A DNA stretch of 27,538 nucleotides from Scatosoma sp045537295. Its GTDB lineage: Bacteria; Bacillota; Clostridia; Christensenellales; Borkfalkiaceae. Positions 7,464-15,166 of this stretch are shown here, piece by piece. Under the pieces are notes generated by a model, which worked only from the letters and a program-made list of their open reading frames with translations, was not told where the DNA came from and made no database searches. Numbering within the stretch: position 1 is the stretch's first letter; every line of letters starts with the position of its first letter. The stretch covers positions 1-27,538 of the forward strand of contig JAZSPG010000022.1 in the NCBI GenBank assembly GCA_045537295.1, written 5' to 3'. The position numbers were made by a program, and so were the translations under genes.

Positions 7464-7904
7464 ATGCCGAAAATTGCCGTGAAAAAATTAGACGAGAACG
7501 CCGTTTTGCCGACCTACGCGTCGGCGTACGCTGCGGGGGCGGATTTGTATGCGCTGAGCGATTGCGAAATTACCTTTGCGCCCGGGGAAACCAAGCTCAT
7601 TCGTACGGGGCTTGCGATGGAAATACCCGAAGGGTATGCGGGGTTGATTTACGCGCGGAGCGGGCTGGCGAGTAAGCGTGGACTTGCGCCTGCGAACAAG
7701 GTAGGCGTGGTGGACGCGGATTATCGGGGTGAGGTGATGGTAGCGCTCCATAACCATTCCGAAATAGAACAAAAAATCGCGCCGAAGGAACGCATTGCGC
7801 AGTTGGTCGTCGCGCCCTTTTTGAAAGCGGATTATTTTGAGACGGACGAGCTGAGCGAGACGGTGCGTGGCGTTGGCGGGTTCGGAAGTACGGGTAGGAA
7901 ATAA
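7464..7904 (+). CDS. dut: Deoxyuridine 5'-triphosphate nucleotidohydrolase (dUTPase)
   Basis: This 146-residue homotrimeric dUTPase hydrolyses dUTP to dUMP and pyrophosphate, keeping uracil out of DNA and supplying dUMP for dTMP synthesis. All five family motifs are present: AGADLYA (24-30), ARSGL (64-68), KVGVVDADYRGE (79-90, catalytic Asp 84), ERIAQLVV (109-116) and the mobile C-terminal RGVGGFGSTG (135-144). ATG 7464 is chosen because the protein begins normally there (PKIAVKKL), CGAGGTGAG lies upstream, and the promoter lies at 7395-7423; the frame is open further upstream but without support. It is the first gene of an operon that continues with trmB and an ABC importer. It could have a phage origin given the neighbouring cassette, but the promoter and operon look like host DNA. 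Confidence 0.96.
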   Translation: MPKIAVKKLDENAVLPTYASAYAAGADLYALSDCEITFAPGETKLIRTGLAMEIPEGYAGLIYARSGLASKRGLAPANKVGVVDADYRGEVMVALHNHSEIEQKIAPKERIAQLVVAPFLKADYFETDELSETVRGVGGFGSTGRK

Positions 7905-7918
7905 GGCGGTAGAAAAAT

Positions 7919-8605
7919 ATGTCGATGAGAATGAGAAAAAAGCGGAATTTCGAGGCGCGAATGGATGCCGTAAGTCCGTATTTGTTGGCGCAGGGTACGA
8001 ACGGGATTTTGAATATGAAAGAGGCGGTGGAAAGCTTTCGCGCGTTAATTGATTTTCAAAAGGCGTTTGGGAACGATAAGCCCGTGGCGTTGGAAATAGG
8101 TTGCGGTAAAGGCGGGTTTGTCATTGCGATGGCGGAAAAGTATCCGTCCGTCAATTTCTTGGCGCTGGAAAAGATGAGCAACGTCATTTTGACGCCGTTG
8201 GAAGAGGTGGCAAAACGCGGTTTGGATAACGTGAAGTTCTTAAATATCCGTGCCGAGTGTTTGCCCTGTTATATCCCCGAAAAGAGCTTGTCCGCGATTT
8301 ATTTGAATTTTTCCACGCCGTTGCCCAAGCTTGGTTACGCGACGCAACGCTTAACGCATCGCAATTTTTTAGAGGTTTATAAAAAACTCTTAGCGGACGG
8401 CGGGAAAATCGTGCAAAAAACGGACGATAGGGAATTTTTTGAGTTCTCGTTGGAAGAGTTTAAGGCTTGCGGGTTTCAAGTAAAAGAGCTGAGCTATAAC
8501 CTGCACGAAAACGGTAATCCCGAATGGAATATCGTGACGGAATACGAAGAAAAATGGATTGAAAAAGGACTGCCGATTCATAGAGTCGTGGCGGTTTTGG
8601 AATAA
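7919..8605 (+). CDS. trmB: tRNA (guanine-N7)-methyltransferase family protein, altered catalytic loop
   Basis: The protein has 228 residues. TrmB transfers a methyl group from S-adenosylmethionine to G46 of tRNA. The fold is clear: MRMRKKRNFEARMD at the N-terminus, SAM site LEIGCGKGGF (58-67), acidic ribose-binding region LALEK (81-85), and C-terminal VTEYEEKWIEKGLPIHRVVAV, all as in Gram-positive TrmB. The usual (S/P)DPWPKKRHxKRRLT loop reads NFSTPLPKLGYATQRLT (130-146): the conserved Asp, Trp and the Lys/Arg/His cluster are gone while flanking residues are kept. This Asp is important for activity in studied TrmB enzymes, so function may be changed or lost. It starts 14 bases after dut with a weak ribosome site. 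Confidence 0.85.
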   Translation: MSMRMRKKRNFEARMDAVSPYLLAQGTNGILNMKEAVESFRALIDFQKAFGNDKPVALEIGCGKGGFVIAMAEKYPSVNFLALEKMSNVILTPLEEVAKRGLDNVKFLNIRAECLPCYIPEKSLSAIYLNFSTPLPKLGYATQRLTHRNFLEVYKKLLADGGKIVQKTDDREFFEFSLEEFKACGFQVKELSYNLHENGNPEWNIVTEYEEKWIEKGLPIHRVVAVLE

Positions 8606-8620
8606 AGTTAGGGAAAGAAT

Positions 8621-9661
8621 ATGAAAAGAATTTGTAAATCTTTATCCGTCGTTTTAGCGGTGAGTACGGTGAGCGCGTTTGGTGCGTTTGCGGGTTGTAA
8701 AGAGGAGCGAAACGGGACGGAAACGGCGGTTTGTTTAGTGCCGATAGCCAACCCTGCGGATATTTCGCCTGCGCTAAATTACGATTATTATTTGACTGCC
8801 GAGCCGTTGGCGAGCGCGAAAGTTAAGGCGACTGCGAGTACGGCTACGCCCTTGCATATCGTTGCCGATTTGCAAGAATTATACGGCGGGGAAAACGGGT
8901 ATCCGCAGGCGGTTTTGGTGGCGAAGAGTTCGTTTATCGCCCAGCACGGTGCGTGGGTGGACGCGTTTATGGAACATATGATAGAGGCGTCCTCTTGGCT
9001 GGGTTTGGAAACGACGGAAATTTCCAGCGTGGTAAACGCCGTGTCCGCGCATTTGACAGAGGGTATGACCCCCTCTTTGAGCGAGAAGAATTTGACAAAA
9101 GCCGTGATTGAAAATTGCGGGGTGCGGTTTGTTAGCGCTATCCAAAGTAAGACGGGAATAAACGCTTTCTTAGAGGATTTGTTAAGCGTGGACGAAAGTT
9201 CGGCAAAGCGTGTGGCGGATTCGTTCTTTTATAGCGGAAACGGGCAAGGCGCGTTGGCCGAGGATAAGGCGAAAGTGGTGATGCCCGACGGTGCGCCTGC
9301 GTTGGCGATGGCGAAGTTTATGCACGAGAATAGGGCGGATTGCGAGTTTGAAGTGGTGAACGCGGGTACGATTGCTACCTTCGTTACGGGCGAAAATCCC
9401 AAAGCCGATTTGTGCGTGTTGCCCTTGAACGTGGCGAGTAAGCTTTTAGGGAACGGGGAAAAGTACAAACTTTTGGGTACGGTGACGCACGGGAATTTGT
9501 ATTTGCTTTCCACGGATAAGAACGCAAAAATCGAGAGTGCGGACAAGCTGAGCGCGCTGTTAGGGAAAAAGGTCGGGACGATACAAATCAACAATATCCC
9601 CGGGCTGACCTTGAAACTTTTATTGAAAAAGAACGGCGTGAAATACGAGGAACAAATATAA
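8621..9661 (+). CDS. ABC transporter substrate-binding lipoprotein with swapped (circularly permuted) halves
   Basis: The protein has 346 residues, with signal peptide 1-24 and lipobox FAGC (Cys 25 region). It would capture a small solute for the permease and ATPase encoded next. The family is NMT1/SsuA/TauA-like, but the order is reversed. Residues about 35-215 (VCLVPIANPADI, YDYYLTAEPLASAKVKATA, LQELYGGENGYPQAVLVAKSSF) are what normally forms the second half. Residues about 218-346 (KVVMPDGAPALAMAKFM, FEVVNAGTIATFVTG, ADLCVLPLNVASKLLGNG, LLGKKVGTIQINNIPGLTLKLLLKKNG) are what normally comes right after the signal peptide. The protein ends at KYEEQI, the usual mid-protein point. The substrate is unknown; thiamine precursors or sulfonates are bound by relatives. 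The frame is continuous and the operon intact, so it is probably functional. Confidence 0.8.
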   Translation: MKRICKSLSVVLAVSTVSAFGAFAGCKEERNGTETAVCLVPIANPADISPALNYDYYLTAEPLASAKVKATASTATPLHIVADLQELYGGENGYPQAVLVAKSSFIAQHGAWVDAFMEHMIEASSWLGLETTEISSVVNAVSAHLTEGMTPSLSEKNLTKAVIENCGVRFVSAIQSKTGINAFLEDLLSVDESSAKRVADSFFYSGNGQGALAEDKAKVVMPDGAPALAMAKFMHENRADCEFEVVNAGTIATFVTGENPKADLCVLPLNVASKLLGNGEKYKLLGTVTHGNLYLLSTDKNAKIESADKLSALLGKKVGTIQINNIPGLTLKLLLKKNGVKYEEQI

Positions 9662-9675
9662 ATAAAGGATAAATT

Positions 9676-10455
9676 ATGAACGGGCAAAAAAACGGGCGAC
9701 AATGGAAAACGGTGTTGAAAAACGCCGTGTTTTGCCTTGCGTATTTTGCCGTTTTATTGCTGATTTGGACGCTTATTTGTAAAATAGTTAAAAACGAATA
9801 TATCTTTCCAAGTGCAAGGCAGGTATTTAACGAAACGGGAAAACTGCTTATCCAGCCGTTTTTTTACCGCTCGTTTTTGGGTAGCTTTTTACGGGCGATT
9901 TCGGCGTTTTGTATTTCGTTTGGTTTTGGTTTGTTTTTTGCGGTTTTGGCGAAAATTTTTCCGCTTGCCGAAAAGATTATTGCGCCGTTGGTGGCGGTGT
10001 TTCGTTCGTTGCCGACGATGGCGATAATGCTGGTTTTACTCGTTTGGGCGACGCCGAAAAGTGCGCCCGTTATCGTGGCGGTGACGGCGTTGTTCCCGTT
10101 GCTGTATACGGGCATAAGTTCGGCGCTCTCTACGGTTGGCAAGGATTTGGAAGAGCTTTGTAAGGTGTACCGCGTACCCTTGAAGAAACGCATTTTTAAT
10201 ATGTATTTGCCGATTGCCTCGCCGTATATCGTACGGGAAGCGACAGGGGGTGCGTCTTTTTCGTTAAAGCTCGTTGTGAGCGCGGAGGTGCTGGCGAGTA
10301 CCTTTATAAGCCTTGGCGGTATGTTGCAGACCTCAAAAATTTATATGCAAACGGCGCGGACGATTGCGTTGGCAGTTCTCGTCGTTTTGGTGGGATTATT
10401 CATAGAGAGCTTGGGGATTTTGCTTGCGCGCTTTGTTGAAAGGAGGGTGCAATGA
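9676..10455 (+). CDS. ABC transporter permease (SsuC/TauC-type)
   Basis: The protein has 259 residues with about six hydrophobic membrane segments: AVFCLAYFAVLLLIWTLICKIV near 15-36, FLRAISAFCISFGFGLFFAVLAKI near 72-95, IIAPLVAVFRSLPTMAIMLVLLVW near 102-125, VIVAVTALFPLLYTGISSAL, a later pair, and a C-terminal segment ALAVLVVLVGLFIESLGILLA. The cytoplasmic coupling loop DLEELCKVYRVPLKKRIFNMYLPIASPYI holds the EAA motif that docks on the ATPase. It forms the channel through the cytoplasmic membrane. AAAGGA precedes ATG 9676, 14 bases after the lipoprotein gene. Its stop overlaps the ATPase start as ATGA. Substrate cannot be read from the sequence. Confidence 0.9.
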   Translation: MNGQKNGRQWKTVLKNAVFCLAYFAVLLLIWTLICKIVKNEYIFPSARQVFNETGKLLIQPFFYRSFLGSFLRAISAFCISFGFGLFFAVLAKIFPLAEKIIAPLVAVFRSLPTMAIMLVLLVWATPKSAPVIVAVTALFPLLYTGISSALSTVGKDLEELCKVYRVPLKKRIFNMYLPIASPYIVREATGGASFSLKLVVSAEVLASTFISLGGMLQTSKIYMQTARTIALAVLVVLVGLFIESLGILLARFVERRVQ

Positions 10456-11138
10456 ACGGCATAGTTTCAAAGTTTTACGGCGAAAAGAAGGTGTTCGATA
10501 ATTTTTCGTTCGAGTTTGCGGACGGGGAAATTACCTGCGTGTTGGGCGCGTCGGGCGTGGGGAAAACGACCTTGTTAAATATCTTGTCAGGGTGCGTAGA
10601 ATTTGAGGGGGAATTGCACGGCGTACCAAAAAACGCGGGGTATATTTTTCAAGAACCGAGGTTGTTGCCTAACCTGACCGTAACGCAAAATTTGCTCTTT
10701 ACAGGGGGCAGATATGCGTTGATTGAGGATTTGTTGAAGCAAATCGGTTTGTACGAGCATAGGGATAAAAGACCGAGCGCGCTCTCGGGCGGGGAAAAAC
10801 AACGGGTGGCGCTTGCGCGTGCGTTTTTGTCTGGCGGGAAATTGCTGTTGATGGACGAGCCGTTTTCGGCGCTGGATACGCCGTTGAAAGTTCGGCTTTG
10901 GCAGGTATTTTTAAGGCTTTGGGAAAAGCAAAAACCGACGGTGGTGTTGGTGACGCACGATATAGAAGAGGCGTGGGCCATTGCGCATAGGGTTGTGTAT
11001 CTTAAAGCGGGCGAAATTGCGTTTGAGAGTAAGGTGGAAAGAGGAAACGCGCCGTTAGGGTACGGGGAATATTCGGCGCAAAAGCAGGCGTTTATAAAAC
11101 GCGTTTTAGCGGAGGGCGAAGACTTAGATGAAAAATAA
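10452..11138 (+). CDS. ABC transporter ATP-binding protein
   Basis: This 228-residue ATPase powers the importer. Motifs are all intact: Walker A GASGVGKT (32-39), Q-loop FQEPRLLPNLTV (Gln 67), signature LSGGEKQRVALARAF (111-125), Walker B LLLMDEP (131-137), D-loop SALD and switch histidine in LVTHD (His 169). The type matches nitrate/sulfonate/taurine family ATPases. ATG 10452 overlaps the permease stop by four bases, implying translational coupling. It contains a one-mismatch copy of the 18-mer GGGGCAGGTATGCGTTGA at 10705-10722. The end overlaps the rex start by 11 bases. Confidence 0.95.
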   Translation: MNGIVSKFYGEKKVFDNFSFEFADGEITCVLGASGVGKTTLLNILSGCVEFEGELHGVPKNAGYIFQEPRLLPNLTVTQNLLFTGGRYALIEDLLKQIGLYEHRDKRPSALSGGEKQRVALARAFLSGGKLLLMDEPFSALDTPLKVRLWQVFLRLWEKQKPTVVLVTHDIEEAWAIAHRVVYLKAGEIAFESKVERGNAPLGYGEYSAQKQAFIKRVLAEGEDLDEK

Positions 11139-11790
11139 GACGGTAGAAAAAGAGGAACGCGGTATATCCAAAGCGACTTTGGCGAGAATGCCGTTGTATC
11201 TGCATTATTTACAAGAAGAAAATTCCAAGGGCGCGAAATACATTTCTTCGACGGTAATTGCACAAAATATTTCCGTATCGTCCGTACTGGTACGAAAAGA
11301 CCTTGCGTTCGTGTCCTCGGAGGCGGGCAGACCAAGACTTGGTTTTGCCGTCAGCCGACTTATCGTGGATATTGAAAAGTTTTTGGGGTATGATAATTTA
11401 TCCGAGGCAATCGTCGTCGGCGCGGGTGGCTTGGGCAGAGCGTTCCTTGGTTACGAGGGGTTTAAGAGCAACGGCTTGAAAATCGTGGCGGCGTTTGATA
11501 TTAACCAAGCGCTTATCGGAACGAGCGTGGCGGGCAAACGCATTCTGGCACTGTCGTCCTTGAAAGCGTTCGTTGCCGAGCATAAGATAAGGATAGGTAT
11601 CATCACCGTACCCAAGCGCGCGGCGCAAGAGGCGCTAAATCTTTTGGTGGACGCGGGGATTGAGGCGGTGTGGAATTTCGCGCCTGCGCCCTTGCGCGTA
11701 CCCAAAGATATCGTGCTGAAAAACGAGGATTTGGCGGCGTCGCTTGCCATTCTCGCAGGGAAACTGTACAGAACGGACGGACGAAAATAA
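11128..11790 (+). CDS. rex: Redox-sensing transcriptional repressor Rex
   Basis: The protein has 220 residues. Rex binds DNA as a dimer when NAD+ is high and lets go when NADH rises, controlling fermentation genes. The winged-helix part (KATLARMPLYLHYLQEE, YISSTVIAQNISVSSVLVRKDLAFV, about 14-68) and the Rossmann nucleotide site AIVVGAGGLGRAFLGYEGF (about 92-110) are typical, as is VWNFAPAPLRVP near 188-199. The wing is unusual: RKDLAFVSSEAGRPRLGF replaces the common RKDLSYFGxFGKRGVGY. ATG 11128 lies inside the ATPase gene, with GGAGGG upstream. Rex as the last gene of an ABC importer operon is not the usual place. It sits directly before adhE, a classical Rex target, but I see no Rex operator in between. 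Confidence 0.92.
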   Translation: MKNKTVEKEERGISKATLARMPLYLHYLQEENSKGAKYISSTVIAQNISVSSVLVRKDLAFVSSEAGRPRLGFAVSRLIVDIEKFLGYDNLSEAIVVGAGGLGRAFLGYEGFKSNGLKIVAAFDINQALIGTSVAGKRILALSSLKAFVAEHKIRIGIITVPKRAAQEALNLLVDAGIEAVWNFAPAPLRVPKDIVLKNEDLAASLAILAGKLYRTDGRK

Positions 11791-11808
11791 TTGCGTTCCG
11801 TCTTTTTT
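11776..11808 (+). terminator. Intrinsic terminator overlapping the end of rex
   Basis: Stem GACGGACG (11776-11783) pairs with CGTTCCGTC (11794-11802) with one bulged base, followed by TTTTTT. It contains the rex stop codon. It should end the dut-trmB-ABC-rex transcript, leaving adhE dependent on read-through or on a promoter I could not identify in 11809-11866. Confidence 0.65.
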
Positions 11809-11866
11809 ATTGCCTTTCACGCGGTTGCCGTGGCTGTTTCGACGGGGCGCGCGGGAGGTTTTTTAT

Positions 11867-14473
11867 ATGGTCGGAAAAGAACAGGATAATCAAGCCTTGA
11901 ACGAGCTTGTTGCAAGGGTGAAATCGGCACAAGAAAAATTTGCAACCTATTCGCAAGAACAGGTAGATAAAATTTTTAAGGCAGTGGCGTTTAAGGCGAA
12001 TGCTATTCGGTTGGAACTTGCCGAAATGGCGGTGGCGGAAACGGGTATGGGGGTATTTGAGGATAAAGTACTCAAAAACCATTACGCGTCGGAGTATATT
12101 TATAATCGGTATAAGGACGAGAAAACCTGCGGGGTGATTGAACGCGACGAGGCGAACGGGTATACGAAGATTGCCGAGCCGATAGGGGTTGCCGCGGGGA
12201 TAATTCCGACCACTAACCCCACTTCTACTACGATTTTTAAGTGTTTGATTTGTTTGAAAACGCGGAACGGTTTGATTTTATCCCCGCACCCGCGTGCGAA
12301 AAACTGTACGGTTGCCACGGCGAAGGCGTTGTTGCAATCGGCGGTGGAAGCGGGCGCGCCCGACGGGATTATCGGTTGGATAGAAAATCCGAGCGTGGAA
12401 AGTTCGGCGAAACTAATGCAAGAGGCGGATATTATTTTGGCGACGGGCGGACCGCAAATGGTGAAGTCGGCGTATTCGTCGGGTAAGCCCGCGATTGGCG
12501 TGGGCGCGGGGAATACGCCCGCGGTGATAGACAAGAGCGCGGATATCCGCGTCGCCGTTTCGTCCGTGATGCATTCTAAAACTTTCGATAACGGCGTCAT
12601 TTGCGCGTCTGAGCAGGCAATCGTGGTGGATAGCGAAATTTACGAGCGCGTAAAGGCGGAATTAACCGCGCAGGGCGCGTACTTTTTAAGCGAGGACGAA
12701 AAGCAAAAAATGCGTGAGCTGATGTTCGGCGAGGGGAAGCTCAACCCCAAAATCGTCGGGCAGACGGCAAGGGATATTGCAGAGCTTTGCGGTATACAGG
12801 TACGCGGTGAATGTAAAATTTTGGTGGGAGAAGTAGAGTCGGTTGCTGACGACGAACCGTTCGCGAAAGAAAAGCTTTCGCCTGTTTTGGCTATGTATAA
12901 AGCACGGGATTTTGCGGACGCGTTGGATAAGGCGGACGCGTTGGTGAAAGGCGGAGGTTTAGGGCATACTGCGTCTATTTTTATCGACGAATACAAAGCA
13001 AAGGACAGATTAGGCGCGTTTTGTGCGCGTATGAAAGCGTGTCGGGTGTTGGTGAATACGCCTGCCTCGCAAGGCGGTATCGGGGATTTGTATAATTTCA
13101 GATTAACGCCTTCGCTGACTTTGGGTTGCGGGTCTTGGGGCGGTAACAGCGTGAGCGAAAACGTCGGGATTAAAGAGCTTATCAATATCAAAACGGTTGC
13201 CGAGCGCAGAGAGAATATGCTGTGGTTTCGCGCGCCTGAAAAGGTATATTTTAAGCGGGGCTGTTTGAAAACGGCACTTGCGGAACTGGGGGAAACGGGG
13301 TATAAAAAACGTCGCGCGTTTATCGTGACGGATAAGTTTTTATATCAAAACGGGGTGTGCGCGAAGGTTACGGCGGAGCTGGACGCTTTGGGAATTGCGC
13401 ATACCGAGTTTTTCGAGGTGACGCCCGACCCGACGCTTGCCTGCGCAAAGGCGGGCGCAAAGCGTATGGCGGAGTTCGAGCCGGATATTATTATCGCGGT
13501 GGGTGGCGGTTCGCCGATGGACGCGGGGAAAATTATGTGGGTGTTATACGAGCACCCGAACGTGCAATTCGACGAGTTGGCGCTTCGGTTTATGGATATA
13601 CGAAAGCGGGTGTACGGCTTTCCGAAGATGGGACAAAAGGCGTCGTTTATCGCCATTCCCACGACGGCGGGGACGGGTAGCGAAGTAACGCCGTTCGCCG
13701 TCATTACCGACGAGAAAACGGGTGCGAAATACCCGCTTGCCGATTACGAATTACTGCCGAATATCGCGATTTGCGACGCGGAATTGATGATGGATATACC
13801 CAAGGGTTTAACGGCGAACGCGGGGTTTGACGCGCTGTCGCACGCCGTCGAGGCGGTGGCGTCGGTGATGGCGTCCGATTACACGAACGCGCTTGCGTTC
13901 GAGGCGATAAGCGTACTCGTTAAATACCTGCCCCCTGCGTTTGAGAAGGGTAGAGAGGATAGCAAGGCGCGGGAAAAGGTGGCGAACGGTGCGACGATGG
14001 CGGGTTTGGCGTTTGCCAACGCGTTTTTGGGGCTTTGTCATTCGATGGCGCATAAGCTGGGTGCGTACTGGCATTTACCGCACGGGGTAGCCAACGCGTT
14101 ATTGCTCGTAGAAGTGATGAAATTTAACGCCGAAAAAGCGCCGAGAAAAATGGGTACTTTCCCGCAATACGCCTATCCCGATTGTTTAAGCCGATACGCC
14201 GAAATTGCAAGGCGGTTGCGTTTAACGGGGGAAACGGACGAGCAATTGTTTGCAAGCTTGATAGAGAAAATCGAGGACTTGAAAGAAGTCTTGCACTTGC
14301 CCAAAACAATTAAAGAGGCGATAGGGGATAAGGGTACGGAATCGGCGTTTTTGGCGAGTTTGGATAAGATGAGCCGTGACGCGTTCGACGACCAGTGTAC
14401 CGGTGCGAATCCGCGGTATCCGCTCGTTTCGGAAATTAAAAAACTCTATCTAAACGCATATTACGGGAACTAA
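11867..14473 (+). CDS. adhE: Bifunctional acetaldehyde/alcohol dehydrogenase
   Basis: The 868-residue enzyme reduces acetyl-CoA to acetaldehyde and then ethanol, regenerating two NAD+ in fermentation. The N-terminal CoA-acylating aldehyde dehydrogenase shows GVAAGIIPTTNPTSTTIFKCL and FDNGVICASEQ with catalytic Cys 246. The C-terminal iron alcohol dehydrogenase shows DIIIAVGGGSPMDAGK (about 538-553), PTTAGTGSEVTPFAVI, HAVEA and CHSMAHKLGAYWHLPHGVANA with metal-binding histidines. Such enzymes assemble into spirosomes. ATG 11867 is chosen for the GGGAGG just upstream; the frame is open back to 11744 but that part overlaps rex and its terminator. Length matches the family. It follows rex, which fits NADH-responsive control, although no operator is seen. 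Confidence 0.97.
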   Translation: MVGKEQDNQALNELVARVKSAQEKFATYSQEQVDKIFKAVAFKANAIRLELAEMAVAETGMGVFEDKVLKNHYASEYIYNRYKDEKTCGVIERDEANGYTKIAEPIGVAAGIIPTTNPTSTTIFKCLICLKTRNGLILSPHPRAKNCTVATAKALLQSAVEAGAPDGIIGWIENPSVESSAKLMQEADIILATGGPQMVKSAYSSGKPAIGVGAGNTPAVIDKSADIRVAVSSVMHSKTFDNGVICASEQAIVVDSEIYERVKAELTAQGAYFLSEDEKQKMRELMFGEGKLNPKIVGQTARDIAELCGIQVRGECKILVGEVESVADDEPFAKEKLSPVLAMYKARDFADALDKADALVKGGGLGHTASIFIDEYKAKDRLGAFCARMKACRVLVNTPASQGGIGDLYNFRLTPSLTLGCGSWGGNSVSENVGIKELINIKTVAERRENMLWFRAPEKVYFKRGCLKTALAELGETGYKKRRAFIVTDKFLYQNGVCAKVTAELDALGIAHTEFFEVTPDPTLACAKAGAKRMAEFEPDIIIAVGGGSPMDAGKIMWVLYEHPNVQFDELALRFMDIRKRVYGFPKMGQKASFIAIPTTAGTGSEVTPFAVITDEKTGAKYPLADYELLPNIAICDAELMMDIPKGLTANAGFDALSHAVEAVASVMASDYTNALAFEAISVLVKYLPPAFEKGREDSKAREKVANGATMAGLAFANAFLGLCHSMAHKLGAYWHLPHGVANALLLVEVMKFNAEKAPRKMGTFPQYAYPDCLSRYAEIARRLRLTGETDEQLFASLIEKIEDLKEVLHLPKTIKEAIGDKGTESAFLASLDKMSRDAFDDQCTGANPRYPLVSEIKKLYLNAYYGN

Positions 14474-14474
14474 G

Positions 14475-14516
14475 AAAAATCCCCGCGCCGATTTCTCGGT
14501 GCGGGGGTGAATTTTT
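14475..14516. terminator. Bidirectional terminator between adhE and the AllA-like gene
   Basis: A 10-pair GC-rich stem (14481-14490 with 14497-14506, one G-U pair) and 6-base loop is flanked by AAAAAT on the left and ATTTTTG on the right. It serves two convergent genes. Confidence 0.85.
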
Positions 14517-14535
14517 GATAGAAGAGCGAAAAAAC

Positions 14536-15027
14536 TCAAAGTTCGATAATAAACTGTTCGTCTTCCGCTAAATCTACGACCTTGCAATCGTTAATGTATG
14601 TACATTCGGGCAGGATAATCAGCGCGGTAAGCTCGTTTTTCGTCTTGGGCAGGGGCGCTAAATGCCAAACGCACGCTTTTAATTTGACGAGCGTGTTTTT
14701 GGGTACGATAAAAGCAAGGGTATGTTCGGGAATAGGTTTGCCCGCCGAGGGTTGCGCTACGTGGATAATCATATCGTCGTTGAGGGGCATAATGAGTTCC
14801 GAGGTGGTGGTGTGGTACTCTACCTGTTTCACCAGCATTTTTTCCGGCTTTTGCACGACGATAGGCGAATAAGCCACGTTTGTGCCTTGGCTGGCGGTAA
14901 TTCTGTCGGGGTAAAAGCGGTGAATTTCACCGCATAACGCGTAGCCGTCGGGTTTGGTCATAGCGTAATATTCCCCGTAGGGTGCGAAAGCTTTTTTGGA
15001 AAGCGGTTGCGCTTTAATCGTTCTCAT
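14536..15027 (-). CDS. Ureidoglycolate lyase-like (AllA family) cupin protein
   Basis: The protein has 163 residues. The pattern KQVEYHTTTSELIMPLNDDMIIHVAQP...PEHTLAFIVPKNTLVKLKACVWHLAPLP (about 66-126) matches the beta-barrel core of ureidoglycolate lyases, with a His/Glu pair near 71-77 and the VWH(L/H)xP motif near 119-124. AllA splits ureidoglycolate to glyoxylate and urea in purine/allantoin breakdown. No other allantoin gene is nearby and the C-terminal extension is unusual, so the substrate may be different; DUF4867-type sugar-related relatives are an alternative. It stands alone, with AAGGAGG upstream of its ATG, its own promoter (15063-15091) and a shared terminator. Fold call is firmer than function. 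Confidence 0.65.
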   Translation of the reverse strand: MRTIKAQPLSKKAFAPYGEYYAMTKPDGYALCGEIHRFYPDRITASQGTNVAYSPIVVQKPEKMLVKQVEYHTTTSELIMPLNDDMIIHVAQPSAGKPIPEHTLAFIVPKNTLVKLKACVWHLAPLPKTKNELTALIILPECTYINDCKVVDLAEDEQFIIEL

Positions 15028-15062
15028 AAAAATAATTCCTCCTTGATTGTTAGGGTATATTT

Positions 15063-15091
15063 ATTATACCACGAAAAACAACGAAAAGCAA
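15063..15091 (-). promoter_or_regulatory. Promoter of the AllA-like gene
   Basis: On the minus strand, -35 TTGCTT (15086-15091), 17-base spacer, -10 TATAAT (15063-15068) preceded by TGG. The leader is about 30 bases. It is nearly identical to the dut promoter. Confidence 0.85.
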
Positions 15092-15131
15092 GCGCACGGG
15101 GATATTTTCTCAATTATCTTCTTATAAATCC

Positions 15132-15160
15132 TTGCAAATTTTTCTTGAAAGTGGTATACT
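15132..15160 (+). promoter_or_regulatory. Promoter of tilS-hpt (predicts a leaderless transcript)
   Basis: -35 TTGCAA (15132-15137), 17-base spacer, -10 TATACT (15155-15160) preceded by TGG. Only six bases separate the -10 box from the tilS ATG at 15167, so transcription should begin at or within a base or two of the start codon. Confidence 0.8.
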
Positions 15161-15166
15161 GAAACT

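Noticed and set aside
8606..8620. TPP or other riboswitch before the ABC importer
   Set aside because: Only 15 bases separate trmB from the lipoprotein gene and the genes are co-transcribed; there is no room for an aptamer.
11791..11866. Rex operator or promoter upstream of adhE
   Set aside because: No TTGTTA...TAACAA-type palindrome and no acceptable -10/-35 pair could be found.
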